NCBI GenBank assembly: GCA_022361395.1
Contig: JAKSAX010000457.1
Span: 1 to 39,057 of the forward strand
From: Desulfobacterales bacterium
GTDB lineage: Bacteria; Desulfobacterota; Desulfobacteria; Desulfobacterales; Desulfobacteraceae
Length of the DNA stretch: 39,057 nucleotides
Direction: 5' to 3'
A model generated the notes under the pieces. That model did not search any database and was not told where the DNA came from. It was given only the letters and a program-made list of their open reading frames with translations. Position 1 is the first letter of the stretch. Every line of letters begins with the position of its first letter. Shown one piece after another: positions 24,128 to 34,376 of this stretch. A program made the translations under genes and the position numbers.

Positions 24128-25258
24128 CTATATATTGTCCCTGCATTCGAATTCAATGCGGTCATTGTATTTCTGGGCCAGCCCCGGCTCACTGCCCGGT
24201 ACGTAATCTGCGCCATTGCCTTTTAAAATACTATTGTTCATTCTGTTTACAAGGCCGTCAAAGAACGCCTGTCCACCCGGCATAGCTTTTATCTGATCGA
24301 ATGTAACACTGTTTTGGAGAGCCTCTTCTTTGCTTGCTGCATATCCGAAATAAAGTCTTCCGCCTTCAAGTTCAACCCGCTCATCTGAGGTGGAAAAGTC
24401 ATGAATCGAGTTTGCGCAAAGAACAGTCGAATCTCCGTATGAGGCATTATCGGAATAGGCATTGAACATCATCAGGCTGTTGCTTCCGACTTTACCGTTA
24501 AGAATGGTTGCGCCATGGGCCCCGATTACACGGTCACCAAAGGTTGTACTGATAAGAATCGTATTTTCCTGGGCATTTGAACCAAATCCCAGCCTGGAAT
24601 TGATAACCACGGCATTTGGGGTAATGTTTGCGTTTTGGCCGACGCCGATTTCACCCTCAAGGCATGCATAATCATTGGTATGGGAATCATCACCGGTGTC
24701 AAGGGAGGTGGGGGTGTTTTCCCTGAGTATGGCAGAGTAGTATTTTTCCCTGAGGTCCAATTGTTTTTGGTTATATTTATCAAGAATGTCTTTATTTCCG
24801 CCGGCAATGGTGTGTTTAAATTCAAAATCTTCAAATCTGATTACCACATCACCATCATTTAAGGTGATGTCACTTATATCCTTTTGCCAGATATAACCGC
24901 GGCAACCCACCGTAACATTTGTTGCATTTGCAAGGTCAATCACGCCAAAGGCGCCCAGGTTGACATTGTCTCCGACAATACCATGGTAAAGAGATCCCTT
25001 CCCGGCTTTTGAATTTTTAATCCTTACAGCCAGATCGGTTTTGCTGGGTGCATGACAATGAACCATTGAATGATCTTCCATTGTCGTATTGGTAAGATGG
25101 ATTCCGGAATAATCGGTCTCGTCATCCCGGACAGTGACTTTTGATAATTTCGTCCCGCTGTTTACATTAACATTTCCTACCAAAGTCGAATCTGCAACAC
25201 TGATGTCTTCTTCAAATTTGGGACTATGCCCTTCCAGGGTTCCTATTATATTTACCAC
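24128..25258 (-). CDS. Left-handed beta-helix (hexapeptide-repeat) protein
   Basis: A 376-residue protein with repeated short strand-turn patterns typical of left-handed parallel beta-helices (DSTLVGNVNVNSGTKLSKVTV, GEIGVGQNANITPNAVVINSRLGFGSNAQENTIL, GDRVIGAHGATILNGKVGSN). The start is GTG at 25258, because GGAGG lies six bases upstream; the frame extends to 25276 but would run through that site. It shares the GxGSNAQENT and HG-INxxVG segments with the divergent protein at 25679 and is a clear paralogue. Such folds occur in acyltransferases, but I see no defined catalytic signature. Function unknown. Confidence 0.8.
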   Translation of the reverse strand: MVNIIGTLEGHSPKFEEDISVADSTLVGNVNVNSGTKLSKVTVRDDETDYSGIHLTNTTMEDHSMVHCHAPSKTDLAVRIKNSKAGKGSLYHGIVGDNVNLGAFGVIDLANATNVTVGCRGYIWQKDISDITLNDGDVVIRFEDFEFKHTIAGGNKDILDKYNQKQLDLREKYYSAILRENTPTSLDTGDDSHTNDYACLEGEIGVGQNANITPNAVVINSRLGFGSNAQENTILISTTFGDRVIGAHGATILNGKVGSNSLMMFNAYSDNASYGDSTVLCANSIHDFSTSDERVELEGGRLYFGYAASKEEALQNSVTFDQIKAMPGGQAFFDGLVNRMNNSILKGNGADYVPGSEPGLAQKYNDRIEFECRDNI

Positions 25259-25290
25259 GTTTTCCTCCTGCAACACGATTTACAGCCGTA

Positions 25291-25322
25291 TTGACAAAAA
25301 TAATGAACATTATTTTGTGTAA
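25291..25322. promoter_or_regulatory. AT-rich palindrome between divergent beta-helix genes
   Basis: AAAATAATG and CATTATTTT form a near-perfect 20-bp palindrome with an AA centre, next to a TTGACA. It lies about 35-60 bp upstream of the minus-strand beta-helix gene and is a plausible repressor site. The 25259-25678 gap also holds dispersed element C; I see no gene in it. Confidence 0.5.
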
Positions 25323-25422
25323 GGATCGGCTTCAAAATTACTTGGTCTTTTGTTTTCAAAATCCCCAGTCTTTTAAGGGGTTTTGAAAATGATATAGAGC
25401 ATGTTATTTTGTAACGATTCCT
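25321..25422 (+). repeat. Structured dispersed element, diverged copy C
   Basis: Diverged relative of the elements at 6674 and 10791. Ends AGGATCGGCTTCAAAAT and ATTTTGTAACGATTCCT form imperfect terminal repeats. The inner hairpin (TTTTCAAAATCCCC with GGGGTTTTGAAAA) is near perfect around CAGTCTTTTAA. Spacing, hairpin position and loop match the other copies; overall sequence identity is lower. Confidence 0.6.
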
Positions 25423-25678
25423 GATCTATACTATAATAGAATAGATTGTTTTCCTTTGCCATACATTGAATTGTTATTAGAGGTAACGGAAAACGGTGTC
25501 AAGGTATAAAACAAAAAAACGTTGATTTTTATTGAAACAAGATGAATCAATTTAAAACTGAAGAGATGTCAAATGAGTCCCACGTAAGCGGTCCCTGAAT
25601 ATCTTTGTTTTGTATGTCTAACCTGTGATATGAGAAGGGCCGGCAGGGTAAATAATTATAAAAATATAGGAAGTATCA

Positions 25679-27097
25679 GTGGAAAACGTAAAACTATTAT
25701 TGGAAAGAATAACCAGCCGGGTCAATGCAAATTTAAAGGAGTTTGACTTTGACACCAGGCAGTTCGTGGACAATACCATTGAGTTTGCCAAGCTGGCCAG
25801 ATTCTACTGCTTTTACGGGATTACCTCTCATCATCCCATTTTCTTTCATTTTAAAAATTCCAGTATGGCAGGCTCATATTTTCTGGGTAAGGCAAACGTC
25901 AAGCAATCCTGTATTTATAAAAGTGACGTGCGCGGGGATGAACTGAAACGCAAAGGGGATATCATGGTGGCGGCCAATCCGCTGCCCCTGGTTGATGACG
26001 AGATCATCATGGTCACCGGCAGTCTTCTGTACAAGACATTGGTTCACAGTAATTCGCACAACCCTGAAACTCCGGAGGAATTTACCATCCGCAATACCAT
26101 AGCCTCACACTATGCCAATATTCACGGAGCCACCATGGAAGGGTGTTTTTTAGGACCTTTTGCCACTGCGGACCTGATGAATCTTCACTCCTGCATTTTA
26201 GGGGCGTTTTCCTATATACAGGCCGGAGAGTTCTATCACAGAAAGATTGATCCCGGCGTCATCTGGGTGGAAAATGATGATTTCAAGTTCAAGTATCAGC
26301 ATGAGAAAGAGGTCCTTGACAAGTATATCGGCGTGAATGAAAACCACCAGCCCCGCGGGTTGATCTATGAGTTTGTCAACGAAAAGGAAGAAGATTATGA
26401 ACGGCTCTTTGAGGTGGTGGAGATAGAGCCTGTAAAAGCCCCCCAAAGTTCTGCCGTAAACCGCTATGCCGTCGTCAAGCCTAAAACCGAAATCGGTGAG
26501 AACGTGTTGATTTCCCAGCGGGCATACCTAAAAAATGCAAGGATGGGTAATGGATCCAATGCACAGGAAAACACGTTTATCATCAATTCCCAGCTTGAAG
26601 GGATGAACGTGACCGCCCACGGCGGGAAAATCATCAATGCATTTGTGGGGCAGAAAACTTTTGTGGGATTCAACTCCTTTCTCTACGGAAAAGAAAAGGC
26701 CAGACTGACAATCGGCAAGGGCTGCATAGTGGCTCCGCATACCATTATTGATATTGATGCGCCTTTAACCATTCAGGACAATCACCTGGTATGGGGATAT
26801 ATTTCCTCGGAGGCGGATCTGGCCACCCACACCATTGCCATAGAGGAGCTTGAAGGTATTCACGGGTCACAAAAAATAGGGAACATGTCTTTTAGCGGCT
26901 CGGGCAAGGCCTTTGTTGAAGCCTTTGCCAACAGGATTGAACATATCCTTGAGGCAAACGGCGCTTACTTTGACTATGACAGCCAGGAACTGAGCGGCCA
27001 TGCCCAGGAGGACCAGCAGATTGCATTCAACACCCTGCAGCCCTACCGCTCGGGTGAAAATGCAGGGATTTATCCCTCGATCCGGATCAAACCCTGA
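25679..27097 (+). CDS. Left-handed beta-helix (hexapeptide-repeat) protein
   Basis: A 472-residue protein with a helical N-terminal part (about 1-55) and then beta-helix-type repeats (SSMAGSYFLGKANVKQSCIYKSDV, IHGATMEGCFLGPFATADLMNLHSCILG, GENVLISQRAYLKNARMGNGSNAQENTFI, VGQKTFVGFNSF). The start is GTG at 25679 with AGGAAG upstream. It is paralogous to the divergent neighbour at 24128-25258 and longer at the N-terminus. Adjacent cofactor or substrate genes that would reveal a reaction are absent. Possibly a sugar- or acyl-transferase-like or structural protein; unproven. Confidence 0.8.
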   Translation: MENVKLLLERITSRVNANLKEFDFDTRQFVDNTIEFAKLARFYCFYGITSHHPIFFHFKNSSMAGSYFLGKANVKQSCIYKSDVRGDELKRKGDIMVAANPLPLVDDEIIMVTGSLLYKTLVHSNSHNPETPEEFTIRNTIASHYANIHGATMEGCFLGPFATADLMNLHSCILGAFSYIQAGEFYHRKIDPGVIWVENDDFKFKYQHEKEVLDKYIGVNENHQPRGLIYEFVNEKEEDYERLFEVVEIEPVKAPQSSAVNRYAVVKPKTEIGENVLISQRAYLKNARMGNGSNAQENTFIINSQLEGMNVTAHGGKIINAFVGQKTFVGFNSFLYGKEKARLTIGKGCIVAPHTIIDIDAPLTIQDNHLVWGYISSEADLATHTIAIEELEGIHGSQKIGNMSFSGSGKAFVEAFANRIEHILEANGAYFDYDSQELSGHAQEDQQIAFNTLQPYRSGENAGIYPSIRIKP

Positions 27098-27114
27098 CCA
27101 AAACTGAAATGAAA

Positions 27115-27144
27115 AAAGGGGCAGTCGGTCCAGGCTGCCCCTTT
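27115..27144. terminator. Terminator between beta-helix gene and U32 gene
   Basis: A 10-bp stem (AAAGGGGCAG at 27115-27124 with CTGCCCCTTT at 27135-27144) is flanked by an A-run on the left. On the minus strand it gives a good T-run and could end the U32 gene; on the plus strand the tail is weak. Confidence 0.75.
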
Positions 27145-27165
27145 GTGCTTGAATTCTTCCGTCCG

Positions 27166-29142
27166 TTACAACAGCTTAAGGTTCCAGTTCCATAACCCGG
27201 GCCTGGATTTCATTTTCACCCCTTTGGGAATCCTTTCGTTTAAAGTGACAAACATGGTGTATCCGGCCTGCTGAAGTTCTTCCTTCTGTTTGGATAGATC
27301 CAGCATCCAATTGGGGAATGTATAATAAGTATTATTTGATTTGCTGGTCCAGGCCCCTTCGCCTTTGGGGCTGAAAAAGGGCTGGCCGATGTACAGATCC
27401 GGAGATATTATTCTTGAAACAGCAAGGGGCCAGTTGGCACGGGTTACCACACCCAGGGGCAGGGATGAGGCTTCCGGCAGGGATAAAAAGTTCTCTTTAT
27501 CCAGCTCGGGACTGACAATGGCCCCTGAGAACCCCTGGGATTTCAACGCATTTGCCGTCCGGCTGTTGGTGACATTGCAAAACGGGCCGGCCCACAGGTT
27601 AAGGTTTTTCGGCTGTCCGAACATTTCGATCTGCCAGGGAGCGTTAAGCACAAAGTTCTTTGCCCCTTTTTTAACGGCAGAGGCCACGTATCTTTGGCAG
27701 AGGATTTCTTCTTCCGGGAACAGCAGGGGATCCAGCCATAGCCAGGTTCGGCCCTGGGGTTTGATTCCGTAACCGCCTGAGGATATCCACATACCTGTGT
27801 CCCGGTAGCCTTTACCCGGTTTTGCCCGGCCCCGAAATACATTCATCTCGTACGGAGCGGCCGGTTTTTGGGGCCTTGACCTGCGGGGCCGGCCTTTTTT
27901 ACCTCCCGGGCCGGTTTCTTTTACCGGGCGAACAGATATGGGGGGGATGGCGTCCAGTTTTTTTTCAAGTTCGCTGATCTGGATTTCCAGCTCTTTTCCC
28001 TTCCGGTCAATGATATAGACAGGGGTTCCTTTTCTGACTCTGCCCCTGGCCTTTTTGGAAAGAAAGAATTTCCCTTTCTTAGGGATGGCCCGGGTTACTT
28101 TCTGGATATCGTGGAACTTATCATCTTCATATCCGATGCGAAGCAGATCGCCTGTAAACAATTCTTCCCTGGTTATGAAGTAGGGTTCCTGCGGATTTTT
28201 TACCCGCCCTAAAAACAGGCCGGATCCGGTTTCGGATCCGTGCTCCAGTGGGTTGATCACCCGCTGGGTCAACAGGTTGTAGTGGGTGAACTCCCTGCCC
28301 ATGGCATAGTCCAGATAGGAGAGGGCCTCTTTTTTTCGTTTGGGATCATCTCTGAGCAGGCGATAGGCTTTGACCGTGTAATAGACATAGTGGGGGCTTT
28401 TCTTGCGCCCCTCTATTTTCCAGGTGGTAACCTCAGGTATCCCTTTAAGTACCTTGGCAAGAACGTCCGCGGAAAAATCCATACAGGAAAAATGACGCTG
28501 TTTCCGGTCCTTTTGCTGGTACATCCGCCGGCAGGGCTGGACACACCGGCCGCGCAGCGCACTTTTTCCGCCGAACCAGGAACTCCAATAGCATCTGCCT
28601 GAAACGGAGTAGCAAAGGGCGCCATGGATAAAAACCTCAAGGCTGAGTGCCTCGGGCGCTGCCTCAGCCATGGCCTTTATCTCGTCTATGTTGAACTCCC
28701 GGGGCAGAACCACCTTGGAAAACCCTGCCTTTGCAGCGGCTTCAAGGCCAAGGGGATGGGTGCAGTTGCCCAGGGTTGACAGGTGAAGTTCTTTTTCGAA
28801 TCCCGCCTGCCTTGCCAGGTTCACCATGGCAAGCTCCTGAACGATCAGGGCATCCACATCCGTATACCTGGCAATCTTTGACAGGATGCGGGCTACCTTT
28901 TCAAGCTCGGATTCCTTGAGAATGGAATTAAAGGCGATATATACCTTAACGTTTTTTGAGTGGGCAAGCTCGGTCAGTCTTGCCAGGTCTTCTATGGAGA
29001 AATTCTCCGCTTCCATACGGGCGGAAAAAATTTTCAGGCCGCAGTAAACAGCATCAGCGCCGGCAGCCACGGCAGCCAGAAATGCATTTTTGTCGCCGGC
29101 AGGTGCCAGGATCATCGGGGTGGATTTTATATCGGGAGTCAT
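27166..29142 (-). CDS. Peptidase U32-family protein (YdcP/RlhA-like)
   Basis: A 658-residue protein of the collagenase-like U32 family, whose characterised members mostly act in tRNA or rRNA modification (TrhP, RlhA, UbiU/V) rather than proteolysis. The N-terminal TIM-barrel starts MILAPAGDKNAFLAAVAAGADAVYCG. Cysteines 177, 184, 200, 204 and 220 (ALCYSVSGRCYW, RCVQPC, SC) fit the family's conserved Cys set, an iron-sulfur ligand set in several members. The C-terminal half (about 330-658) is a further domain split by a basic Pro-rich linker near 420-435. The length suits long YdcP-like members. The start has GAAGG upstream. It is a single-gene unit. Confidence 0.88.
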   Translation of the reverse strand: MTPDIKSTPMILAPAGDKNAFLAAVAAGADAVYCGLKIFSARMEAENFSIEDLARLTELAHSKNVKVYIAFNSILKESELEKVARILSKIARYTDVDALIVQELAMVNLARQAGFEKELHLSTLGNCTHPLGLEAAAKAGFSKVVLPREFNIDEIKAMAEAAPEALSLEVFIHGALCYSVSGRCYWSSWFGGKSALRGRCVQPCRRMYQQKDRKQRHFSCMDFSADVLAKVLKGIPEVTTWKIEGRKKSPHYVYYTVKAYRLLRDDPKRKKEALSYLDYAMGREFTHYNLLTQRVINPLEHGSETGSGLFLGRVKNPQEPYFITREELFTGDLLRIGYEDDKFHDIQKVTRAIPKKGKFFLSKKARGRVRKGTPVYIIDRKGKELEIQISELEKKLDAIPPISVRPVKETGPGGKKGRPRRSRPQKPAAPYEMNVFRGRAKPGKGYRDTGMWISSGGYGIKPQGRTWLWLDPLLFPEEEILCQRYVASAVKKGAKNFVLNAPWQIEMFGQPKNLNLWAGPFCNVTNSRTANALKSQGFSGAIVSPELDKENFLSLPEASSLPLGVVTRANWPLAVSRIISPDLYIGQPFFSPKGEGAWTSKSNNTYYTFPNWMLDLSKQKEELQQAGYTMFVTLNERIPKGVKMKSRPGLWNWNLKLL

Positions 29143-29362
29143 ACGGCCTTCACGTTGGATTGTTTGGGATTAAAACAAACTCAGTATTGCAATTTTAAGG
29201 GATAATGTCAAAATACGCCTACCGGTAATCACTGGTAAAATCGTGCCACGGTCTATGCGTCTGATATTGCAAAGGCATAGCAGGTTCAACCGTGATTGCC
29301 CTGTTACATAATAGGTATGGAATTGAAATGATCAATAGGTGCTTACAATTTAAGGACGGACT

Positions 29363-29686
29363 ATGTTTGCAACCCACAATGAGAACGGATATGTACAGCC
29401 GGTAGAGGGGATTGAGATGAAAACCCTGGTTCATGGTGAAAAAAGCCTGCTCACAAGGTTTAAACTGACCAAGGGAGCCCTGCTGCCCTCACATTCCCAT
29501 CCCCATGAACAGACCGGATATCTGGTTTCCGGCAGGATGGTGCTGCACATCGGCGATGAAAGTTTTGAGGCCGGCCCGGGTGACAGCTGGTGTATTGGCG
29601 AAGATGTGGTCCACCGGGCCGAAATCCTTGAAAACAGTGTGGCAGTAGAGGTGTTTTCCCCTGTCCGGGAGGATTACCTGCCTTAA
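29363..29686 (+). CDS. Cupin-domain protein
   Basis: A 107-residue single-cupin protein. The metal site is visible as H44-x-H46, H48, E49 (SHSHPHEQTGYLVSG) and the later H84 (DVVHRAEI). Small cupins bind Fe, Mn or Zn and act as dioxygenases, isomerases or sensors; the substrate is not evident here. AAGGAC precedes the start. It converges with the Ada-like gene and the two overlap by 4 bp at their 3' ends. The 220-bp upstream gap shows no gene. Confidence 0.9.
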   Translation: MFATHNENGYVQPVEGIEMKTLVHGEKSLLTRFKLTKGALLPSHSHPHEQTGYLVSGRMVLHIGDESFEAGPGDSWCIGEDVVHRAEILENSVAVEVFSPVREDYLP

Positions 29687-30177
29687 GCCTTACAGACTTT
29701 GCAGGGTTTATACCCCTGGGCAACCGCTTCTTCTCTGGTGGGAAATTCCACAGTGCACTTTTTTCCCTGTGAGAATTTACAGCTGAGACTATGGAACACC
29801 TGGGTCTCTGCATTGCCTTTAAAGGCCGGGACCACGGGGGGACGATCTGCCTGTTCATAATCCGTGGTCTTTTTCGGTTCGGATGCTGTCTCTATTGCTT
29901 TTTCTGCAATGGGTTCATCGGGGACATTCTGAGTGGATTTTTCTGATTGATCGGCAGGTACATCAGATACCGGGGCCTGTACAGGTGCTGCCCAGTCTTC
30001 CGGTTCATCCTTTTCAGCCTGGATATCAGTGTATCCCAGATAAAAGGCCAGCGCCCCTCCTGAAATGAGGATGACAGGCAAAATGCCTGCAATAATTCCT
30101 AAAAAAGTGAAAAAGAAATTGGAAAATCCGGCCACACCGATAATGACGGCCACGCCGCCGATAATAATTTTTTTCAT
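29683..30177 (-). CDS. Membrane-anchored protein with Ada-type zinc domain
   Basis: A 164-residue protein. Two N-terminal helices (about 3-17 and 22-48) are followed by an acidic, Pro-rich linker (50-115). A C-terminal domain (122-164) resembles the Ada metal-binding fold: VFHSLSCKF, KKCTVEF, REEAVAQGYKPCKVC, with C133, C141, C159 and C162. In Ada this module binds zinc and takes methyl groups from phosphotriesters; membrane-anchored versions are mostly uncharacterised. No DNA-binding helix-turn-helix is present. Confidence 0.8.
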   Translation of the reverse strand: MKKIIIGGVAVIIGVAGFSNFFFTFLGIIAGILPVILISGGALAFYLGYTDIQAEKDEPEDWAAPVQAPVSDVPADQSEKSTQNVPDEPIAEKAIETASEPKKTTDYEQADRPPVVPAFKGNAETQVFHSLSCKFSQGKKCTVEFPTREEAVAQGYKPCKVCKA

Positions 30178-30319
30178 AGATAAACCCCGTTGCCTAGAAT
30201 GATGAACAAAGCTGATTGTCTGTAAAGCTCTGGTTCTTGTAAGGTAAATCAGGGAATGTTGTCAAGATTTCCATTTTATTATCCTTTACGGCAGTTGTTT
30301 TTATGCCGGGAAAAGCTGT

Positions 30320-31252
30320 ATGATACTTCGGATTGAATGCGGACAGACAAGAAACCCGAAAACTGATGATGAGATTATGGAAGACTATCTGAAACCAGGG
30401 GATTTGATAGGGGTCGCAGCCCCGTCGGCCCGTTTTGATGAAAAACTATTTGCAAAAGGGGTGGAATGTATCAAGAAAATGGGCTTTCGTGTCCGGGTCC
30501 CCAAAGGAATCTTCGGAGAGCTGCGGTATCTTGCCGGTGCGGACCAGGACAGGGCTGGGGTAATAAACGAGTTGTTCTCGGATCCTGAGGTAAAAGGTAT
30601 TATCTCCGTAAGGGGCGGGTTTGGGGCCATGCGTATCCTGGATTTGCTGGATTGGGAAGCAATTCAGGAAAATCCAACCCTGTTTATGGGGTTTTCCGAC
30701 GCCAGTGCGCTGATTTCAGGTTTAATCTCAAAGGCCGGGCTAAAAGCGGTCCACGGTCCGAATCTGGTCTCCCTGGCAAAGGCGGGGAAGGGCACTTTGG
30801 ACGGATTCCACAGAGCCGTGACCGGACAGGTGAGACAGATTGCCGTTGATCAGGGGCAATGTCTGCGAAGTGGCGAAGCAACCGGGCAGCTTGTGGGGGG
30901 AAACCTGGCCACCCTGGTTCATATGGTCGGTACCCGGTTTCAGCCTGAATTTGATAATGGTATTCTTTTTATAGAGGATGTGGGGGAGCCTGCCTATAAA
31001 ATTGACCGTATGCTTTCCCAAATGAAGATGGCCGGGATGTTTGACCGGATAAAGGGGGTGGTTACAGGGTCTTTTGAAGACTGTGCCAACCCGGAGTATA
31101 TCCCTCAGATTGTCGGCGAGGTGTTCGGTGCTTTGGATATCCCTGTTTTAATGGGGCTACCCGCAGGGCACGGCGAGGTAAATCTCTCTTTGCCCATGGG
31201 GGAGGCAGTGAGCCTTGATGCGGGAAATTTCCTGCTCAGATGGGAGTGGTGA
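30320..31252 (+). CDS. LD-carboxypeptidase, peptidase S66 family
   Basis: A 310-residue murein tetrapeptide LD-carboxypeptidase (LdcA-like), which removes the terminal D-Ala during peptidoglycan recycling in the cytoplasm. The catalytic triad is visible: Ser126 in MGFSDAS, Glu219 in FIEDVGEP and His284 in PAGHGEVN. The start is uncertain: Met20 (30377) fits the family's usual LKPGDxIGVxAPS opening better than 30320, and neither has a strong ribosome-binding site. The next gene overlaps by 13 bp, so the two are co-translated. Confidence 0.9.
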   Translation: MILRIECGQTRNPKTDDEIMEDYLKPGDLIGVAAPSARFDEKLFAKGVECIKKMGFRVRVPKGIFGELRYLAGADQDRAGVINELFSDPEVKGIISVRGGFGAMRILDLLDWEAIQENPTLFMGFSDASALISGLISKAGLKAVHGPNLVSLAKAGKGTLDGFHRAVTGQVRQIAVDQGQCLRSGEATGQLVGGNLATLVHMVGTRFQPEFDNGILFIEDVGEPAYKIDRMLSQMKMAGMFDRIKGVVTGSFEDCANPEYIPQIVGEVFGALDIPVLMGLPAGHGEVNLSLPMGEAVSLDAGNFLLRWEW

Positions 31253-32379
31253 TGGCCCCGGCGGATGATTTTTCCGATATCGGACAGGCCATGGAAAACG
31301 CTGTGGCGGAAGGGGTTTTTCCGGGCGCAGTCCTTTTATGGGGTATCCAGGGCCGTATTATGTTTCACAGGGCCTTCGGAACTGTTGATTTGGACTCTGG
31401 GGTTCCGGTGGAAAAGGACTCCTTCTTCGACCTGGCGTCTCTGACCAAACCCCTGGCAACGGCCTTGGCCATGGCGGAATTGATAGGAAAGCACCGTCTG
31501 CATCCGCATACCCCGTTGTCTGAGGTTCTGCCTGAGACGATAGGAACAGCCAAAGCCTCCATTACAATGGATATGCTGTTGCGGCATACATCAGGCCTGC
31601 CTGCACACAGGGAGTATTTCAAACGTATTGCGCGCGGCCCTGCACCCCGCAGCGTGCTGCGCCAATTGCTCCTGGACGAGCCTCTGGAGGCAGAGCCCGG
31701 TAAGGTTGAAGTATACAGTGATCTGGGGTACATGCTGTTGGCCTGGGTTGTGGAAAGATGTTCAGGCCTGCGTCTGGATCAGTTTGTCTATGGGCAGATC
31801 TATGCCCCTCTGGGTATTGACAGGCTTTTCTTCATCGACCTTGAGTCCGGCCGGCCCCTTGCCGGTGCTTCCCCGGGTCCGTTTATTGACCGGTCTGTCT
31901 CGATCCTGCCAACCTCCCGGTGCCCGTGGCGGAAAAAGTTGATCCAGGGGGAGGTGGAAGATGAGAATGCCTGGGCTGCAGGTGGAATAGAGGGCCATGC
32001 CGGGCTTTTTGGTGATGCCCTGTCCGTGTATCGGCTCTGCTGTGAAATCATGAGGGCTGTAAAGGATGAGACCCCAAGGGTACTGGATCCGGGGGTGGTA
32101 CAGGCTTTTCTGGAGAGAGGGGCCGGAAGGGGGAGGGTCGCGGGATTTGACACGCCTTCAGGTGATGATTCTTCGGCCGGAAAGCTCTTTTCAAGGGCAG
32201 GTGTGGGGCATCTGGGGTTTACAGGAACCTCCCTGTGGATGGATCCTGAAACCGGTCTGATTGTCATTCTGCTGACCAACCGGGTGCACCCGTCCCGGGA
32301 GAACCGGAAAATAAGAGCATTCAGGCCCTTGATCCACGATTTGATTTCCCTGAAAAACAACACAAATATACAGGTGTGA
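31240..32379 (+). CDS. Serine hydrolase, beta-lactamase (class C/PBP) fold
   Basis: A 379-residue penicillin-binding-type serine hydrolase. The nucleophile is in SLTK (Ser67, Lys70), the second motif is Y159-S160-D161, and a HLGFTGTS segment near 326-333 fills the third-motif position. No signal peptide is seen, so it is probably cytoplasmic. Its overlap with the LD-carboxypeptidase gene suggests a role in murein peptide recycling rather than antibiotic resistance; substrate not known. Met5 (31252) is an alternative start. Confidence 0.88.
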   Translation: MGVVMAPADDFSDIGQAMENAVAEGVFPGAVLLWGIQGRIMFHRAFGTVDLDSGVPVEKDSFFDLASLTKPLATALAMAELIGKHRLHPHTPLSEVLPETIGTAKASITMDMLLRHTSGLPAHREYFKRIARGPAPRSVLRQLLLDEPLEAEPGKVEVYSDLGYMLLAWVVERCSGLRLDQFVYGQIYAPLGIDRLFFIDLESGRPLAGASPGPFIDRSVSILPTSRCPWRKKLIQGEVEDENAWAAGGIEGHAGLFGDALSVYRLCCEIMRAVKDETPRVLDPGVVQAFLERGAGRGRVAGFDTPSGDDSSAGKLFSRAGVGHLGFTGTSLWMDPETGLIVILLTNRVHPSRENRKIRAFRPLIHDLISLKNNTNIQV

Positions 32380-32480
32380 AACACTTTTATTCTTGTAAAA
32401 GTTCTGTAAGTTTGTTAGCAAATATCTTTTAATAATGTTTTTTAAAATGATGTGGATATTCAACACCAATTATTGCGTGA

Positions 32481-33548
<1,068 letters not shown>

Positions 33549-33551
33549 TAG

Positions 33552-34364
33552 ATGTTTTCCAGGCGGATAATGATTATTATCGGCGTGGGCGTGTTCATTG
33601 CGGTAACCTTTACCGTTATTACCATGACCAGTCGGCAATCCCTCCCGGTCAGCGGATTAGAGCGTCTTGCCATCTCCATTACCTCTCCTTTTCAATTCAT
33701 GGTGACCCGGACCATCGGGTACACGGAGTCTGTATGGCGAACCTATTTTGCAGCGGTTCTTGCAGTGGAGGAAAACCGGGAACTGAGGCATGAGCTGGCC
33801 CGGGCCGTTGAGATTCAGAACCGGTATGAAGAGCTTGAACTTGAAAATGCTCGGCTGAAGAAATTTGTCAATTTTACCGGTTCCGTACCCGCAACCTATG
33901 TGGCGGCCCAGGTAATCGCCCGTGATCCCTCCCCCTGGTTCAAGACAATTATGATTGACAAAGGAGAGTCGGACGGTTTGGAAAAGGGATCGCCGGTTCT
34001 GGTGTCAGAAGGTATTGTCGGCCAGATTATCAAGGTCTCCAGAACCTACTCCAGGGTGTTGTTGATTACTGACCGCAACTCTGCCGTTGATGCACTGGTC
34101 CAGAATTCAAGGGTCCGGGGGATGGTTAAAGGCAACAATGAAGACACCTGTTCCTTTGTCTATGCACTGCGCAAGGATGAGGTCAAGCCAGGAGAGATGA
34201 TCGTCTCTTCAGGGCTGGATCAGGTCTTTCCAAAGGGACTGAAAATAGGCAAGATCCTGGATGTAAAAAAGGTTCACTCCCAGCTTTTCCAGGATATTGT
34301 CATCGAAACCAGCGTGGATTTCGATAAGCTTGAGGAAGTGCTTGTATATAAAGATGGCAGCTAA
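33552..34364 (+). CDS. mreC: Rod-shape-determining protein MreC
   Basis: A 270-residue elongasome scaffold protein with an N-terminal membrane anchor (about 5-25), a coiled-coil (about 70-107, ELRHELARAVEIQNRYEELELENARLKKFV) and a periplasmic beta-barrel domain (VLVSEGIVGQIIKVS, SRVRGMVKGN, GLDQVFPKGLKIGKI). It links MreB to PBP2. It starts 3 bp after mreB. Confidence 0.95.
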   Translation: MFSRRIMIIIGVGVFIAVTFTVITMTSRQSLPVSGLERLAISITSPFQFMVTRTIGYTESVWRTYFAAVLAVEENRELRHELARAVEIQNRYEELELENARLKKFVNFTGSVPATYVAAQVIARDPSPWFKTIMIDKGESDGLEKGSPVLVSEGIVGQIIKVSRTYSRVLLITDRNSAVDALVQNSRVRGMVKGNNEDTCSFVYALRKDEVKPGEMIVSSGLDQVFPKGLKIGKILDVKKVHSQLFQDIVIETSVDFDKLEEVLVYKDGS

Positions 34365-34376
34365 AAGGATTCCGCA

